Positions 33,037 through 44,484 of a stretch of DNA of 64,000 nt are shown piece by piece. The number at the start of each line of letters is the position of its first letter. Within the stretch, counting starts at the first letter, position 1. This DNA is from Blumeriella jaapii. Lineage: Eukaryota > Ascomycota > Leotiomycetes > Helotiales > Drepanopezizaceae. The notes under the pieces are model-generated. The model made no database searches. It was given only the letters and a program-made list of their open reading frames with translations, and was not told where the DNA came from. The translations under genes and the position numbers were made by a program. The DNA lies in NCBI GenBank assembly GCA_009599575.1, contig VWND01000029.1, forward strand, positions 1 to 64,000, written 5' to 3'.

Positions 33037-35690
33037 GCATTGCGATTAATAATAAATCGAATTGTATAAAATAAAAAAATTAAATAAGTTTTAATATTAA
33101 TAACCCAAATATAAAAAGAATTATACGATTTTATTAAGAAATGGGCTGGTATTTTACTAGTAAATACGAATACCGCAGGCTGTAGCATTAGGCTTTGGAG
33201 CCAAGCTATTTTTGGTCCGTGCGTCAGTTCGTAAAACGCTTGCATTGCGATTAATAATAAATCGAATTTTATAAAATAAAAAGAATTAAATAAGTTTTAA
33301 TATTAATAACCCAAATATAAAAAGAATTAAACGATTTTATTAAAAAATGGGCTGGTGTTTTACTAGTAAATACGAATACCGCAGGCTGTAGAATTAAGCT
33401 TTGGAGCCAAGTTATTTTTGGTCCGTGCTTTAATTCGTAGAACGTTTGCATTGCGATTAGTAATAAATCGAATTGTATAAAATAAAAAGAATTAAATAAG
33501 TTTTAATATTAATAACCCAAATATAAAATAAATTGAACGATTTTATTAAAAAATGGGCTGGTGTTTTACTAGTAAATACGAATACCGCAGGCTGTAGAAT
33601 TAGGCTTTGGAGCCAAGCTTTTTATGGCCCGTGCGTCAGTTCGTAGAACGCTTGCATTGCGATTAACAATAAATCGAATTGTATAAAATAAAACGAATTA
33701 AATAAGTTTTAATATTAATAACCCAGATATAAAAAGAATTGAACGATTTTATTAAGAAATGGGCTGGTGTTTTACTAGTAAATACGAATACCGCAGGCTG
33801 TAGAATTAGGCTTTGAAGCCAAGTTATTCTTGGTCCGTGCTTTAACTCGTAAAACGCTTGCATTGCGATTAATAATAAATCGAATTGTACAAAATAAAAA
33901 GAATTAAATAAGTTTTAATATTAATAACCCAAATATAAAAAAAATTGAACGATTTTATTAATTAAAATGGGCTGGTGTTTTACTAGTAAATACGAATACC
34001 GCAGGCTGTAGAATTAGGCTTTGAAGCTAAATTATTTTTGGTCCGTGCTTCAATTCGTAGAACGTTTGCATTGCGATTAGTAATAAATCGAATTGTATAA
34101 AATAAAAAGAATTAAATAAGTTTTAATATTAATAAAACAAAAATATAAAAAGAATTAATCGATTTTATTAAGAAATGGGCTGGTGTTTTACTAGTAAATA
34201 CGAATACCGCAGGCTGTAGAATTAGGCTTTGGAGCCAAGCTTTTTATGGCCCGTGCGTCAGTTCGTAGAACGCTTGCATTGCGATTAATAATAAATCGAA
34301 TTGTATAAAATAAAACGAATTAAATAAGTTTTAATATTAATAACCCAGATATAAAAAGAATTGAACGATTCTATTAAGAAATGGGCTGGTGTTTTACTAA
34401 TAAATACGAATACCGCAGGCTGTAGAATTAGGCTTTGAAGCCAAGTTATTCTTGGTCCGTGCTTTAACTCGTAAAACGCTTGCATTGCGATTAATAATAA
34501 ATCGAATTGTACAAAATAAAAAGAATTAAATAAGTTTTAATATTAATAACCCAAATATAAAAAAAATTGAACGATTTTATTAAGAAATGGGCTGGTGTTT
34601 TACTAGTAAATACGAATACCGCAGGCTGTAGAATTAGGCTTTGAAGCTAAATTATTTTTGGTCCGTGCTTTAATTCGTAGAACGTTTGCATTGCGATTAG
34701 TAATAGATCGAATTGTACAAAATAAAACGAATTAAATAAGTTTTAATATTAATAACCCAAATATAAAAAGAATTAAACGATTCTATTAAGAAATGGGCTG
34801 GTGTTTTACTAGTAAATACGAATACCGCAGGCTGTAGAATTAGGCTTTGGAGCCAAGTTATTCTTGGTCCGTGCTTTAATTCGTAGAACGTTTGCATTGC
34901 GATTAGTAATAGATCGAATTGTACAAAATAAAAAAAATTAAATAACTTTTAATATTAATAACCTAAATATAAAAAGAATTAAACGATTTTATTAAGAAAT
35001 GGGCTGGTGTTTTACTAGTAAATACGAATACCGCAGGCTGTAGAATTAGGCTTTGAAGCTAAATTATTTTTGGTCCGTGCTTTAATTCGTAGAACGTTTG
35101 CATTGCGATTAGTAATAGATCGAATTGTACAAAATAAAACGAATTAAATAAGTTTTAATATTAATAACCCAAATATAAAAAGAATTAAACGATTCTATTA
35201 AGAAATGGGCTGGTGTTTTACTAGTAAATACGAATACCGCAGGCTGTAGAATTAGGCTTTGGAGCCAAGTTATTCTTGGTCCGTGCTTTAATTCGTAGAA
35301 CGTTTGCATTGCGATTAGTAATAGATCGAATTGTACAAAATAAAAAAAATTAAATAACTTTTAATATTAATAACCTAAATATAAAAAGAATTAAACGATT
35401 TTATTAAGAAATGGGCTGGTGTTTTACTAGTAAATACGAATACCGCAGGCTGTAAAATTAGGCTTTGGAGCCAAGTTATTTTTGGTCCGTGCTTTAATTC
35501 GTAGAACGTTTGCATTGCGATTAGTAATAGATCGAATTGTACAAAATTAAAAGAATTAAATAAGTTTTAATATTAATAACCCAAATATAAAAAGAATTGA
35601 ACGATTTTATTAAGAAATGGGCTGGTGTTTTATTAGTAAATACGAATACCGCAGGCTGTAGAATTAGGCTTTGGAGCCAAGTTATTCTTG
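33037..35690. repeat. 206-bp satellite array (about 13 units)
   Basis: Unit starts at GCATTGCGATT: 33037, 33242, 33448, 33654, 33860, 34068, 34276, 34482, 34688, 34894, 35100, 35306, 35512 (spacing 205, 206 or 208). Constant blocks: GGGCTGGTGTTTTACTAGTA, AATACGAATACCGCAGGCTG and TTGGTCCGTGC. Differences are mostly C/T and G/A. Adjacent pairs form higher-order repeats. Each unit contains a minus-strand open frame that is a by-product of the repeat. Element F interrupts the array at 35,691. Confidence 0.92.
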
Positions 35691-35970
35691 TGTCACAGCT
35701 AGCTTGAGGGTGATCAGAAGGGTGGTGATGTGGACCAAAAGGTACGCATGTAAATTGAAAGAAAAACACCGAGCTAAAATGCTCGGGGTCGCGAACTTTA
35801 TGTACAATGGGTTGCGCTTGTGGGTCACGTGACTTAGCGCGAGGCCTAGTGGCCGAGGTGGTCCGTGCCCGAACCTTATTCCAACACCACCGGCAATTAT
35901 ACCATTGGCAATTATACTATTAGCAATTATACTACTGGCAACTACTATTAGCCAGGGGAGGATCGTAATA
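35691..35970 (-). repeat. 3' LTR of gypsy element F
   Basis: 280 bp, TGTCACAGCTAGC...GATCGTAATA. Holds about four 15-bp ATACCACTGGCAACC-type repeats near one end, here mutated to AATTATACTA forms, and a GC-rich middle (GCGCGAGGCCTAGTGGCCGA). Confidence 0.9.
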
Positions 35971-36099
35971 CTATTCTTCCTTTTCGAAAAACTGCGTTCG
36001 CGCAGTTGCGGTTATAAGTTTATCGTTTTCCAACTTAGCGTAATTTTTCCTGCTTTCGTTATAAGCTTGCAATTATGCGAAAAGCGTTCGTAAAAAACT

Positions 36100-37716
36100 T
36101 TTGGCGGTGGGATGCGATCGGTGAAATATTTAAAAAATATAAGGGGCCGTTATAACGTCAAAACAAAAATATTATTCGAGATTTTTATTAGCGCTTTTTT
36201 AATTAATTTGGTATTATAATATTTTTTTATGCAATTTCGAATCTATTATTTTTTCGATTTTTTATTTCGTTTGTTTAAGAAATAATTAAATAAAAGCTGG
36301 TTCGGAACGGCGTTGGCCAGGTAAAAGGTTGCTGATATGCTTTCGAAGCGAATATAAATGAAAAATTAAATAAATTAATTAGTTTGCGGAAAGGTCAAGC
36401 TTTTAATTTTTTTTTATTTTATCGACGATTTTAATTAGGCCGTACCATTTATTTAAAAGCTTTCGAAAAGGTCGGTCGAACTTTTAATTTTTAATATTTA
36501 CTAATATTTCGTCGCTTACTTTTTAATCTATTGGTCGTTTGTGCAAATTAGCGAAGCGTTTTATTTTGGCTTGTTATTGCGTAATAAACGATTGCGCGTA
36601 TTTTATAATTTTTTTAATTCGGAAGGCCAGATGCAAAACTTCGTCGCGGTTAAGCTTTTCGATGGCCGAGCGAAAAAAACGAAAATTATTTATATTCTAG
36701 AATATGCGAGCTTCGTATTTATTTAAAATTTAAAAAAAAAAAACGTTGCCGAAAAATTCGTGCGGCAAAATCAATTATATAATATTTATTAAAAGTAAAA
36801 AGCGTTTTTAATTGTTTTGGTAATAAAAGCAAAAAGGGCGGAAACGTTGCTTAATATATTAGTTTATTATTTCGGTTTGTTTATCGATATTAAAATTATA
36901 CGTAATAATTAATTTAATTTTGGTTTTTAATATGCGGTAAAATTCTTGCTAAAAAACCGAAACAAATTAAGCTTTTCGGTCCGAAACAATTAAATCCGGC
37001 ATGCCGAAATAGCGCACCTAATAAACCAAAAACAAAACTGCTAGTTTTTTCGCTGTGATAATTTTATAGCAAAAAATTAACAAAAGCTTTTTAAACAGGC
37101 GATTTATTATTACGAAAGCGATATCGTAACTATTTTCGTTTAATAAAAGCTTCGTAAAATTTATCGTTAAATATTAATAAAATTTGCTAAGTATAAGCAA
37201 AAGCTTTAAAAAGCCCGGGGTTTTATCGCGCCTAGCTTTTATTCGTATATAACGATAATTCGAAACGTATTATTATATATCTGCTTTTATAGCTTTTTAA
37301 TAATATTTGCGACCGACCAAAAGTTTTATTTTTTTTATTTCAACGTATATTACGCAAAGCTGTTCGTAAATATATCGGATCAAAAAGGTTCGCAGTTCGG
37401 AAGGTTTCAAAAGCATTATTAATCTGCTTTGGAAAAACAATTTGTTTTGTCGTAATTAGTAATTAAAGTTATAATTACGAATCTGCGCTCGCTGCGCTTC
37501 GAAAAAAAAAGAGTTTTTATTAGCTTGTAACAAATCGTTTATAATTGTATAATTATGCATATCGTATGCGATTACGAAAGTTAAATCTGCGGATTTTTTT
37601 ATAAGCATTTTATTTTTTTCGCTTTCGCTGTTTTTTTCGAAAAAAATGCTGTCGTTGTCGTGCTTATCGGAAATTATTTTTATAAGCGCCAGCGTAATTA
37701 TATTTTTAGCAGCCAT
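36100..37716 (-). pseudogene. Gypsy element F linker and integrase remnant
   Basis: The minus-strand open stretch 37,456-37,716 (86 codons, LTFVIAYDMHNYTIINDLLQ) matches the acidic linker between RNase H and integrase by position. The integrase itself, toward 36.1 kb, is too interrupted for motif-level reading. Assigned by order. Confidence 0.5.
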
Positions 37717-37980
37717 TTTCTTTAAAATCTAAAAATTTAATTTATCGTCGGGAAGCATCTGCTGTTTCCGAGCTGCTCGTTATCGCGCTTTTAATAAAAA
37801 AATATTTTAGTTTTTGCGAAAAAAAATATCAGCGAGCGTATTAATAATTTTCGACCGGTATATAATTATAAAATAAAAATCGGCGAAAAACTCGGCCTAT
37901 CGGGCTTATCGGGCCGAAAGGTTTTTAATTATTATAAAATATTTTAAAGCGCGATGATCGGTATATATATATACGTTTTT

Positions 37981-38238
37981 TTAAGCGCTTAATAACTTCG
38001 GCTTATAATTTTTAAAAAAGCGAAAGATGGCGAAAAGCTTTTTATCGTAAATCGGATAATTAAACTCGGCGTCGATTATAATTTTGAAAAAAAAACCGAC
38101 CGGATAATAAAAATTATTTTTTTGCAATTGCGATAATACGCCAGCTATTATTTTATTAAAAAAGTCGGTTTCCAAACGCGTTTGCTTATAAAAGTCGTAA
38201 TAGCATAGAATAAAAGCATTCAGCAAAGCTTTGCGCAA
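37981..38238 (-). pseudogene. Gypsy element F RNase H remnant
   Basis: 86 open codons: TRLETDFFNKIIAGVLSQ (canonical LETDASDFAIAGVLSQ), PVGFFFKIIIDAEFNYPIYD, KKLFAIFRFFKNYKPKL. The first catalytic Asp (ETD) is present. This is the usual gypsy RNase H block directly after RT. Confidence 0.85.
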
Positions 38239-38279
38239 TGTTTTCTATGCGTTTTTCTGCTTTTTTTCGAATACGAAAA

Positions 38280-39100
38280 AAACGTTTTTACTTATAAAAA
38301 CAATAAAAAAGCGGCAAATGCGGCTGTAGCCGGCTATAAAACGTTTGTAGAAATTACAAAAGCTTAAAAAGCTTTATACGCCTCGCATATTCGCTGCATA
38401 TTACTAATTTTTAATAATAGCGATTTTTTCAGGGTTTATTTTAATATTTTAAATATTAATAACGAAATTTAAAAATTTGATTTTCGTAATATTAAATTCG
38501 CATTTTTTAATATTAGCTTTTAAGCCGTGTTTTTTTAGGATCGATAAGATTTTTTTAACGTAGATTTTATATTTCAAATTATTCGCGAAGTAAATAAAAA
38601 TATCGTTAAAATACGCCGAGCAAAAATTATTTAAATGTTTTATAAAAATATTATTAATAAAACGTTAAAATATAACGGGCCTATTAGTAAAACCGAACGA
38701 AAAGATTTTATATTTATATATACCGTATCGGATGCGAAAACTGGTTAGTTTTTTAGATTTTTCGGATATTCGGACTCGATTAAATGCTTATTAAATATTA
38801 ATTTTCGTAAACATTTTGGTTTTAATAATTCGCGTTAGTATTTCGTTAATCAAAAGCAAAAAGTAAAAATTTTTTTTCGTAAGATTATTAAGCTTGCGGT
38901 AATCGATATATAAGCGTATAAAGCCGTTTGATTTTTTAATAAATAAAATCGGAGCGGCGAAAAAAGTATTAAAAAGTTTAATAAAACTTTTATATAAATT
39001 ATCGAAGATATAGCTTTTGACTTTTGTAAATTGTTTATTCGTAAAGCGTTTAAATAGTTTTATAAAAAGCGTATTTTCCGTAGTAAAATATATTTTGTAA
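38280..39100 (-). pseudogene. Gypsy element F reverse transcriptase remnant
   Basis: Minus-strand translation includes AYFNDIFIYF (about 38,591-38,620; canonical AYLDDILIYS, one Asp changed to Asn), then ANIKKCEFNITKIKFLNFVI (about 38,470-38,530) and NPEKIAIIKN. Upstream are ADF..-FLINKIKRLYTLIYR-type blocks near 38,900. RIP stops interrupt it. Confidence 0.8.
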
Positions 39101-40225
39101 TTTATACCGGGACGGCGGAAAGCGAGCTTATCGCTTTTTTATTTATAAAAAAGTTTTTCGAATTTCGAATATTAAACTGGAAAAAGCTTTTTTATAAAAA
39201 TTACGTTGTCGTTATATTTGATTTGCAAAGCGTCGGAAACGGAAATGCTTTTTATTGCCGCGAGTTATATAACTTTTTCAGATTCGGCGATTTTTGCACG
39301 GCGGAAACGTTTTTTGTTTATATTATATATAAAAACAATAAACGTATAATCGCTGAATAATAGTAATTTTTTTTTTTTCGCGGCCCGCATTCGCTTTTCG
39401 TAGCGTATTTGTAAAACGCTGAATGCAAAAGCGGAAATACAGCTGATATTACAATTGGAAATAAAAGGGGTAATTGGCACGGTTGAAAAAATCGGTTTGA
39501 TCGGTTCAGGGCTGCCAATAAAAAAATTTTTTATTTTATACAAATTGCTTTTAAAATTTCGTATAAACGTAAAAGGTTTATTAATTTCAAAGCTTAAATA
39601 AGCTTTTTTAATCGTCGTAGAAATGTTGACAGAAATATGCAAAGCTTTTATTGCGCTGTTTCGTTTATTTGTATTTTTTTAATATATGCGATTAAGCATT
39701 TTAAATTTTGTTCGCTAATTGAAATCGACGAACAATTGCTTATTAAAATAAAAAATAATAAGTATATCGAATGGCTATTTTATTTTGTTTTTTTTTTGGC
39801 TATACGTTTGCTTTAAATCGTAGTGCTGTAAAAATTTGCGACTAATAAAAACGTCGATAAAGCCTAAGTTTATAACCAGAAAAGAAAAATTTATACGACG
39901 TCGGTCAATCGTAAAAAAAAAAAAAAAATAGCAGAAGAAATAAGCTTTTTCGGCTCGCTATTATAATCGGTGGATATAATAAGCTTATACAACCGAATAA
40001 AATTTATTTCGAAACGTTAAAAAAGTTAATACGTTAAAAAAGTTTTGATCGCACCGAAAATATTAGCTTTGCTATCGATATATGCAAATGTTTTAATATA
40101 TGATTTATTACGTATTAATTTTATAAAAATTAAAAACTGTCGCTTTTTTATTAAAAAGCGCTGATTAAATTTTAAATTTTTTTATAAATCGAATTTTTTG
40201 CTATAATAAAAGTTTTTATTACGAT

Positions 40226-40528
40226 TTAAAAGTTTTTTAATAAGTCGTTTTGCTTTTCGTCGATAATTATTTCGGCGATTTTGCGACTAAATTTAACGTC
40301 GAAGCAAACGTCCGCGAAATGGCCGGGCTTATCGCAGTTATAATAAACGCTAAAAAAACGCGCAGCTAAACGGGGAAAATCGGGGGTGGCAGGAATAGCA
40401 GCTATATATTCGTAAGAATTTTTGCTAAAAAAAAAAAAAAAAAACTGTGCGAATAAAAAAGGCTGGAAAAGTAAAACGTTATAAAGTTTTGAAAATACCG
40501 AGAATACGCTTAAAATCCTGATTAGCAA
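40226..40528 (-). pseudogene. Gypsy element F gag zinc-knuckle remnant
   Basis: 100 open codons with YYNCDKPGHFADVCFD (about 40,310-40,350), a CCHC nucleic-acid-binding knuckle whose first Cys has become Tyr (TGT to TAT, a RIP-type change). The C-terminal tail follows. Gag would package element RNA; this copy lacks an intact knuckle. Confidence 0.82.
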
Positions 40529-40599
40529 AAGCTATAGCAAAAAAAAAATGGCTTATACGACGGGCAAAAGCCATTTTTTCAATTCGGATATTACGTAAT

Positions 40600-41800
40600 T
40601 TTTTATTCGCAACGGCTAAGAATTCGTTCAAAGCAGTATAATTATTATTTATTTTATATTTTTCTATTCGAAAATCGTATTTAAAAATAAAAGTGATTTT
40701 TTCGCATATATTTTTAAATCAACGGTTTTTAGCAATTTTATTAATAACTGCGTAGCGGATAAACAAAAAACGAAAATTATTATAAATTTAACTGTTGTTT
40801 ATATAAAGCTTATTATATTGCAATTTGACAGATTAAACGCGGTTATAATTAAAAAAGCGCTGATTAAAAATACGAAAAACGTTTCGGGCCGATTAGGCTT
40901 AATTATAAAATTCGGAATTCAAATGCTTTAAAATAATAGTTTTTGCTTTTCTAATAATATATTTAAAATATATTTTGGCTTGGTTTATATTTTATATAAA
41001 ATTTTTTAAATACTTTTTAATAAATAATTTTATATTTATTTTTTATGCGTTATATTTAACTTTTTTTTAATAGTCGTTAAAAGCGTAGCGAAAGTATTTG
41101 ATTTTAAATAATTCGATTCGGAAAATGGCTAGGTCGAAAACGGAAAAATAATATTCGGGAATTAATTGGAAATTCGCCGTAAAAGCGCGCGAAGCTCGGA
41201 ATGGAAAAAAAGCGTCGCGGGCGATATTAGCGAAGACTGAAAAATAAGCGGCGGCGATGGTTTAAGCGATTATTTAAACGATCTGAAGCTGCTGGGCCGC
41301 AGTAAATTTTTTAGCGTTAGCAAATATGCTAAGCAGTCGTGGAAGCATTCGTCGGTTTGGAAGTATTGGAATGTCAGCGTTGTATAATTCGATTTTAAAT
41401 TCGATAATAAAGCGAAAAGATTTAGCAGATAATTATAGTTTAATAAAAAAGTCGTGGAATAAAAACTCGCTGCTAAAATCGTCGAAAAAGCCTGGAACGA
41501 ATGGAAATTCGGAAGCGCTAAAGGCAGAAGCAAAAGGTGGAAATGCTAATTCGAAGCCGAATCGTACGAGTTGCGTTCGTTTTCGGGTGCCGCGTCGATT
41601 TATAAAAAAAGCATAGGGTGTATTAAAAAAAGGCGATTCGAATTGCAAAGGCAAATCGAATTAATAAAAAAGAAAGATTCCAGTTTTTTCTGAAAACAAA
41701 ATTAGTAAAAGGAAGTTTTAATCAAAGCACCGATAAATAAACGTCGGTACGGGCGGCCTGAAAAAAGTTCGAATTACAAAAGCAGATCGAATTTTTAATT
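40600..41800 (-). pseudogene. Gypsy element F gag N-terminal region
   Basis: Region between the zinc knuckle and the 5' LTR. The minus-strand open frames here (41,270-41,533 and 41,433-41,654) and an overlapping plus frame all lack recognisable motifs. Assigned to gag by position. Confidence 0.45.
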
Positions 41801-41844
41801 GTAGATACAAAGCTTTTTAGCGAAAGTTGTTTAATCTTTTTTTA

Positions 41845-42124
41845 TGTTATAGCTAGCTTAAGGATAATCAGAAGGATGGTAATATGAATTAAAAGATACG
41901 CATGTAAATTAAAAAAAAAACACCGAGCTAGAATGCTCGGGGTCGCGAACTTTATGTACAGTGGGTTGCGCTTGTGGGTCACGTGACTTAGCGCGAGGCC
42001 TAGTGGCCGAGGTGGTCCGTGCCCGAACCTTATTCCAACACCACCGGCAATCATACCACTGGCAACCATACCATTGGCAACCATACCACTGGCAACCACC
42101 ACTAGCCAGGGGAGGATCGTAACA
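41845..42124 (-). repeat. 5' LTR of gypsy element F
   Basis: 280 bp, TGTTATAGCTAGC...GATCGTAACA. The 15-bp ATACCACTGGCAACC repeat (about 42,053-42,105) is nearly un-mutated here, whereas the outer left 80 bp is heavily mutated, the reverse of the other LTR. Confidence 0.9.
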
Positions 42125-42355
42125 TCTTGGTCCGTGCTTCAATTCGTAGAACGTTTGCATTGCGATTAGTAATAAATCGAATTGTACAAAATAAAACGAA
42201 TTAAATAAGTTTTAATATTAATAACCCAAATATAAAAAGAATTGAACGATTTTATTAAGAAATGGGCTGGTGTTTTACTAGTAAATACGAATACCGCAGG
42301 CTGTAGAATTAGGCTTTGGAGCCAAGTTATTCTTGGTCCGTGCGTTAATTCGTAG
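42125..42355. repeat. 206-bp satellite, continuation after element F
   Basis: Resumes at the duplicated TCTTG and gives one full unit (GCATTGCGATT near 42,158) and a partial one ending TTCTTGGTCCGTGCGTTAAT. The array then changes sharply to the 186-bp repeat. Confidence 0.9.
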
Positions 42356-43278
42356 AGACTTAAATAACGTTATTATTAATTAATAATATTTATAAGCTTT
42401 TGCGTATAAAATATTAATAATTTGTAAGCTAAATACGAATTTAATTTTATTTTTAAAATCGAAAAATTCTTGCGAAAAAACCGATTTAGTGACCAAAAAA
42501 AGTCGGGTATCAGGGTTTGCCAAGATTAGGGTTAGAAGAGGGGGTTATTACAACTTTTAAATTTATTAATCGTATTTATAAGCTTTTGCGCATAAAAAAT
42601 TAATAATTAATAAGTTGAATATAAATATAAATTTATTTTTAAAATCGAATAATTTTTGCGAAAAAACCGATCTGGTGACCAAAAAAAATCGGTTACCAGG
42701 ATCTGTCAAAATTAGGGTTAAAGGGGGGGGTTATTACAACTTTTTAATTTATTAATCGTATTTATAAGCTTTTGCGCATAAAAGATTAATAATTAATAAG
42801 TTGAATACAAATATAATTTTATTTTTCAAATCGAATAATTTTTGCGAAAAAAAAAAAAACCGATCTGGTGACTAAAGAAAGTCGGTTACCAAGGTCTGCC
42901 AAGATTAGGGTTAGAAGGGGGGGTTATTACAACTTTTTAATTTTTTAATCGTATTTATAAGCTTTTGCGTACAAAAAAATTATTAATTAGTAAGCCGAAT
43001 ACGAATATAATTTTATTTTCCAAATCGAATAATTTTTGCGAAAAAACCGATCTGGTGACCAAAGAAGTTGGTTACCAGGATCTGCCAAGATTAGGGTTAA
43101 AGGGGGGGGTTATTACAACTTTTTAATTTATTAATCGTATTTATAAGCTTTTGCGTACAAAAGATTATTAATTAGTAAGCCGAATACGAATATAATTTTA
43201 TTTTCCAAATCGAATAATTTTTGCGAAAAAACCGACCTGGTGACCAAAGAAAGTTGGTCACCAGGGTCTGCCAAGACT
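42356..43278. repeat. 186-bp satellite with TTAGGGTTA box and hairpin (about 5 units)
   Basis: TTATTACAAC landmarks at 42545, 42731, 42924 and 43110 give spacings of 186, 193 and 186 bp. Each unit has TATAAGCTTTTGCG, an arm pair CTGGTGACC...GGT(C/T)ACCAG with a loop of about 10 bases, and CCAAGATTAGGGTTAAAGG followed by a G-run. TTAGGGTTA is a telomere-type motif. The last unit keeps the hairpin perfect (43,227-43,254). Confidence 0.88.
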
Positions 43279-43298
43279 GGTTACCAACGTTGGTGACC
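43279..43298. repeat. 20-bp near-perfect palindrome at the array edge
   Basis: GGTTACCAACGTTGGTGACC, perfect but for one T that would be C before a RIP-type change. It marks the end of the 186-bp array. Confidence 0.7.
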
Positions 43299-43977
43299 AC
43301 CAAAATTCTCTCGCTTATAATATTAGGTTTAACAACGCTTTGCTTAAAAAACGATATAATATCGATAGGTTTATTAATTAAAAAAATATATTATATTTAT
43401 TAAAAAATAGCTGGAAAAAAATACGAAAATTATAAAATATTTGTATTTAAAAGTTACGGAAATCCGCATATTATTTTTTTAATAAATTATTATTATTTAA
43501 ACAGGCATTCGTTTAGAACAACGAAAAAAGTAAATAATACAAAAAATAGCAAATAATAAAATGCATAAAAAATAATTTTCGTAAAATATACGAGCAATAT
43601 AAATATATTAAATATGCGGCCCAAATATATATAAAGCTTTTGTTTTAATAAACAAAAATATAATCAAATAAAAAAAAAATATAATAAATGTTTTAAATAA
43701 TATAAAAAAAGGTTTTAAAAATAAACAGTATATATAAAACAAAATAATTAAGTTGTATACAAGCAAAGCAAAATAAAAACAATAAAATAATATATAATAA
43801 AAAAAAAACAATAAACAACGAAAATAATAAAACAATTAATAAACAATTTTATAAGTAATTTTTTTTTTTCGGTTATAAATGGAATCACGATTTAAATTAT
43901 AATTTTAACAGCGGAATTATCGTTCGGCTGTTTTGAAATTTTTTCAAAAGATTTTTTTTTTTAAAAATATAATCGCT
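43299..43977. other. AT-rich 3' tail of element D, LTR not resolved
   Basis: Downstream of D's pol stop on the minus strand. Holds T/A-rich runs and no match that I can see to the 62.7-kb region. A minus-strand open frame at 43,608-43,835 is a Phe/Tyr/Leu-rich artefact. Confidence 0.5.
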
Positions 43978-44079
43978 TTAATCGGAATCGTCGTCGGATT
44001 CGCTGAAATCGGAATCGCTATTTAAATCAGAGTTTAAAAAATAAATTTGCTGGTTTTTTTTGTACAATCGTTTTAACCG
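43978..44079 (-). pseudogene. Element D pol C-terminus
   Basis: Minus strand, joined to 56,591 onward: FDKTKLKKTFAANRLKRLYK, then a Ser/Asp-rich end NSDSDFSESDDDSD and TAA. Matches the TFAANRLKxFY-type block near the integrase end of a fungal gypsy group. Free of stops here. Confidence 0.8.
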
Positions 44080-44084
44080 GTTGG

Positions 44085-44354
44085 TGTGACGATTCACTTT
44101 GTTGCCACCTTTCGTGTCACCCCAGCAACTACGTATAATTGCAAGCTCCCTGGTCTCCTGGTGGATCTCTCCATCAACTATAGAAACTATTTATATATAT
44201 AAGGCTTTTTCCTTTTAGCAACCTCTGCCTTTTGCAATTATTAATTTTAAATAAATATTTTTGTTACAAAATCAAAGGCTCGTTTTTTTATATTATATAA
44301 ACACGGCGACCAGTTGACTGATCTTTCAACCCTTCGATTAATTAAATCGTTATA
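44085..44354 (+). repeat. 5' LTR of gypsy copy C
   Basis: 270 bp. The first 90 bp, TGTGACGATTCACTTTG onward, are almost un-mutated while the last third is (AATCGTTATA for GATCGTCACA). Includes TATATATATAAGGC, a probable promoter box. The family's least damaged left LTR end. Confidence 0.9.
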
Positions 44355-44484
44355 TTATTAACAACTTTTTTTTTACGCTAGCGACGGCGTAAATTATTTT
44401 TTCTTTCGAATTTTTTACAAATCATACCAAAATGATCGACCGGTCGTAAAAAGATTTATTTCCGCATTTCGCGAAAAATGGCTT

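Larger units (their letters stand above)
35691..42124 (-). mobile_element. Ty3/gypsy retrotransposon F (second family), full-length, RIP-mutated
   Basis: 280-bp LTRs at 35,691-35,970 and 41,845-42,124, flanked by the perfect duplication TCTTG (35,686-35,690 and 42,125-42,129). The target is inside the constant TTCTTGGTCCGTGC block of the 206-bp satellite. Coding is minus: gag zinc knuckle (40.3 kb), RT (38.6 kb), RNase H (38.0-38.2 kb), integrase side (36-37.7 kb). A polypurine tract AAAAGGAAGAATAG borders the left LTR on the minus strand. Total 6,434 bp. Confidence 0.92.

Noticed and set aside
33000..35769. A series of similar 60-82 codon minus-strand open frames (MQ(A/T)FYELKHGPRITWLQ...)
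   Set aside because: One per 206-bp satellite unit; they exist because the unit repeats in phase. No sign of selection, and no family recognised.
33037..43278. CRISPR-like regular arrays
   Set aside because: Units are 186-208 bp with no short repeat/unique spacer pattern; eukaryotic satellite DNA.
43608..43835. 75-codon minus-strand frame rich in Phe/Tyr/Leu
   Set aside because: Low-complexity AT DNA in the unresolved 3' tail of element D.
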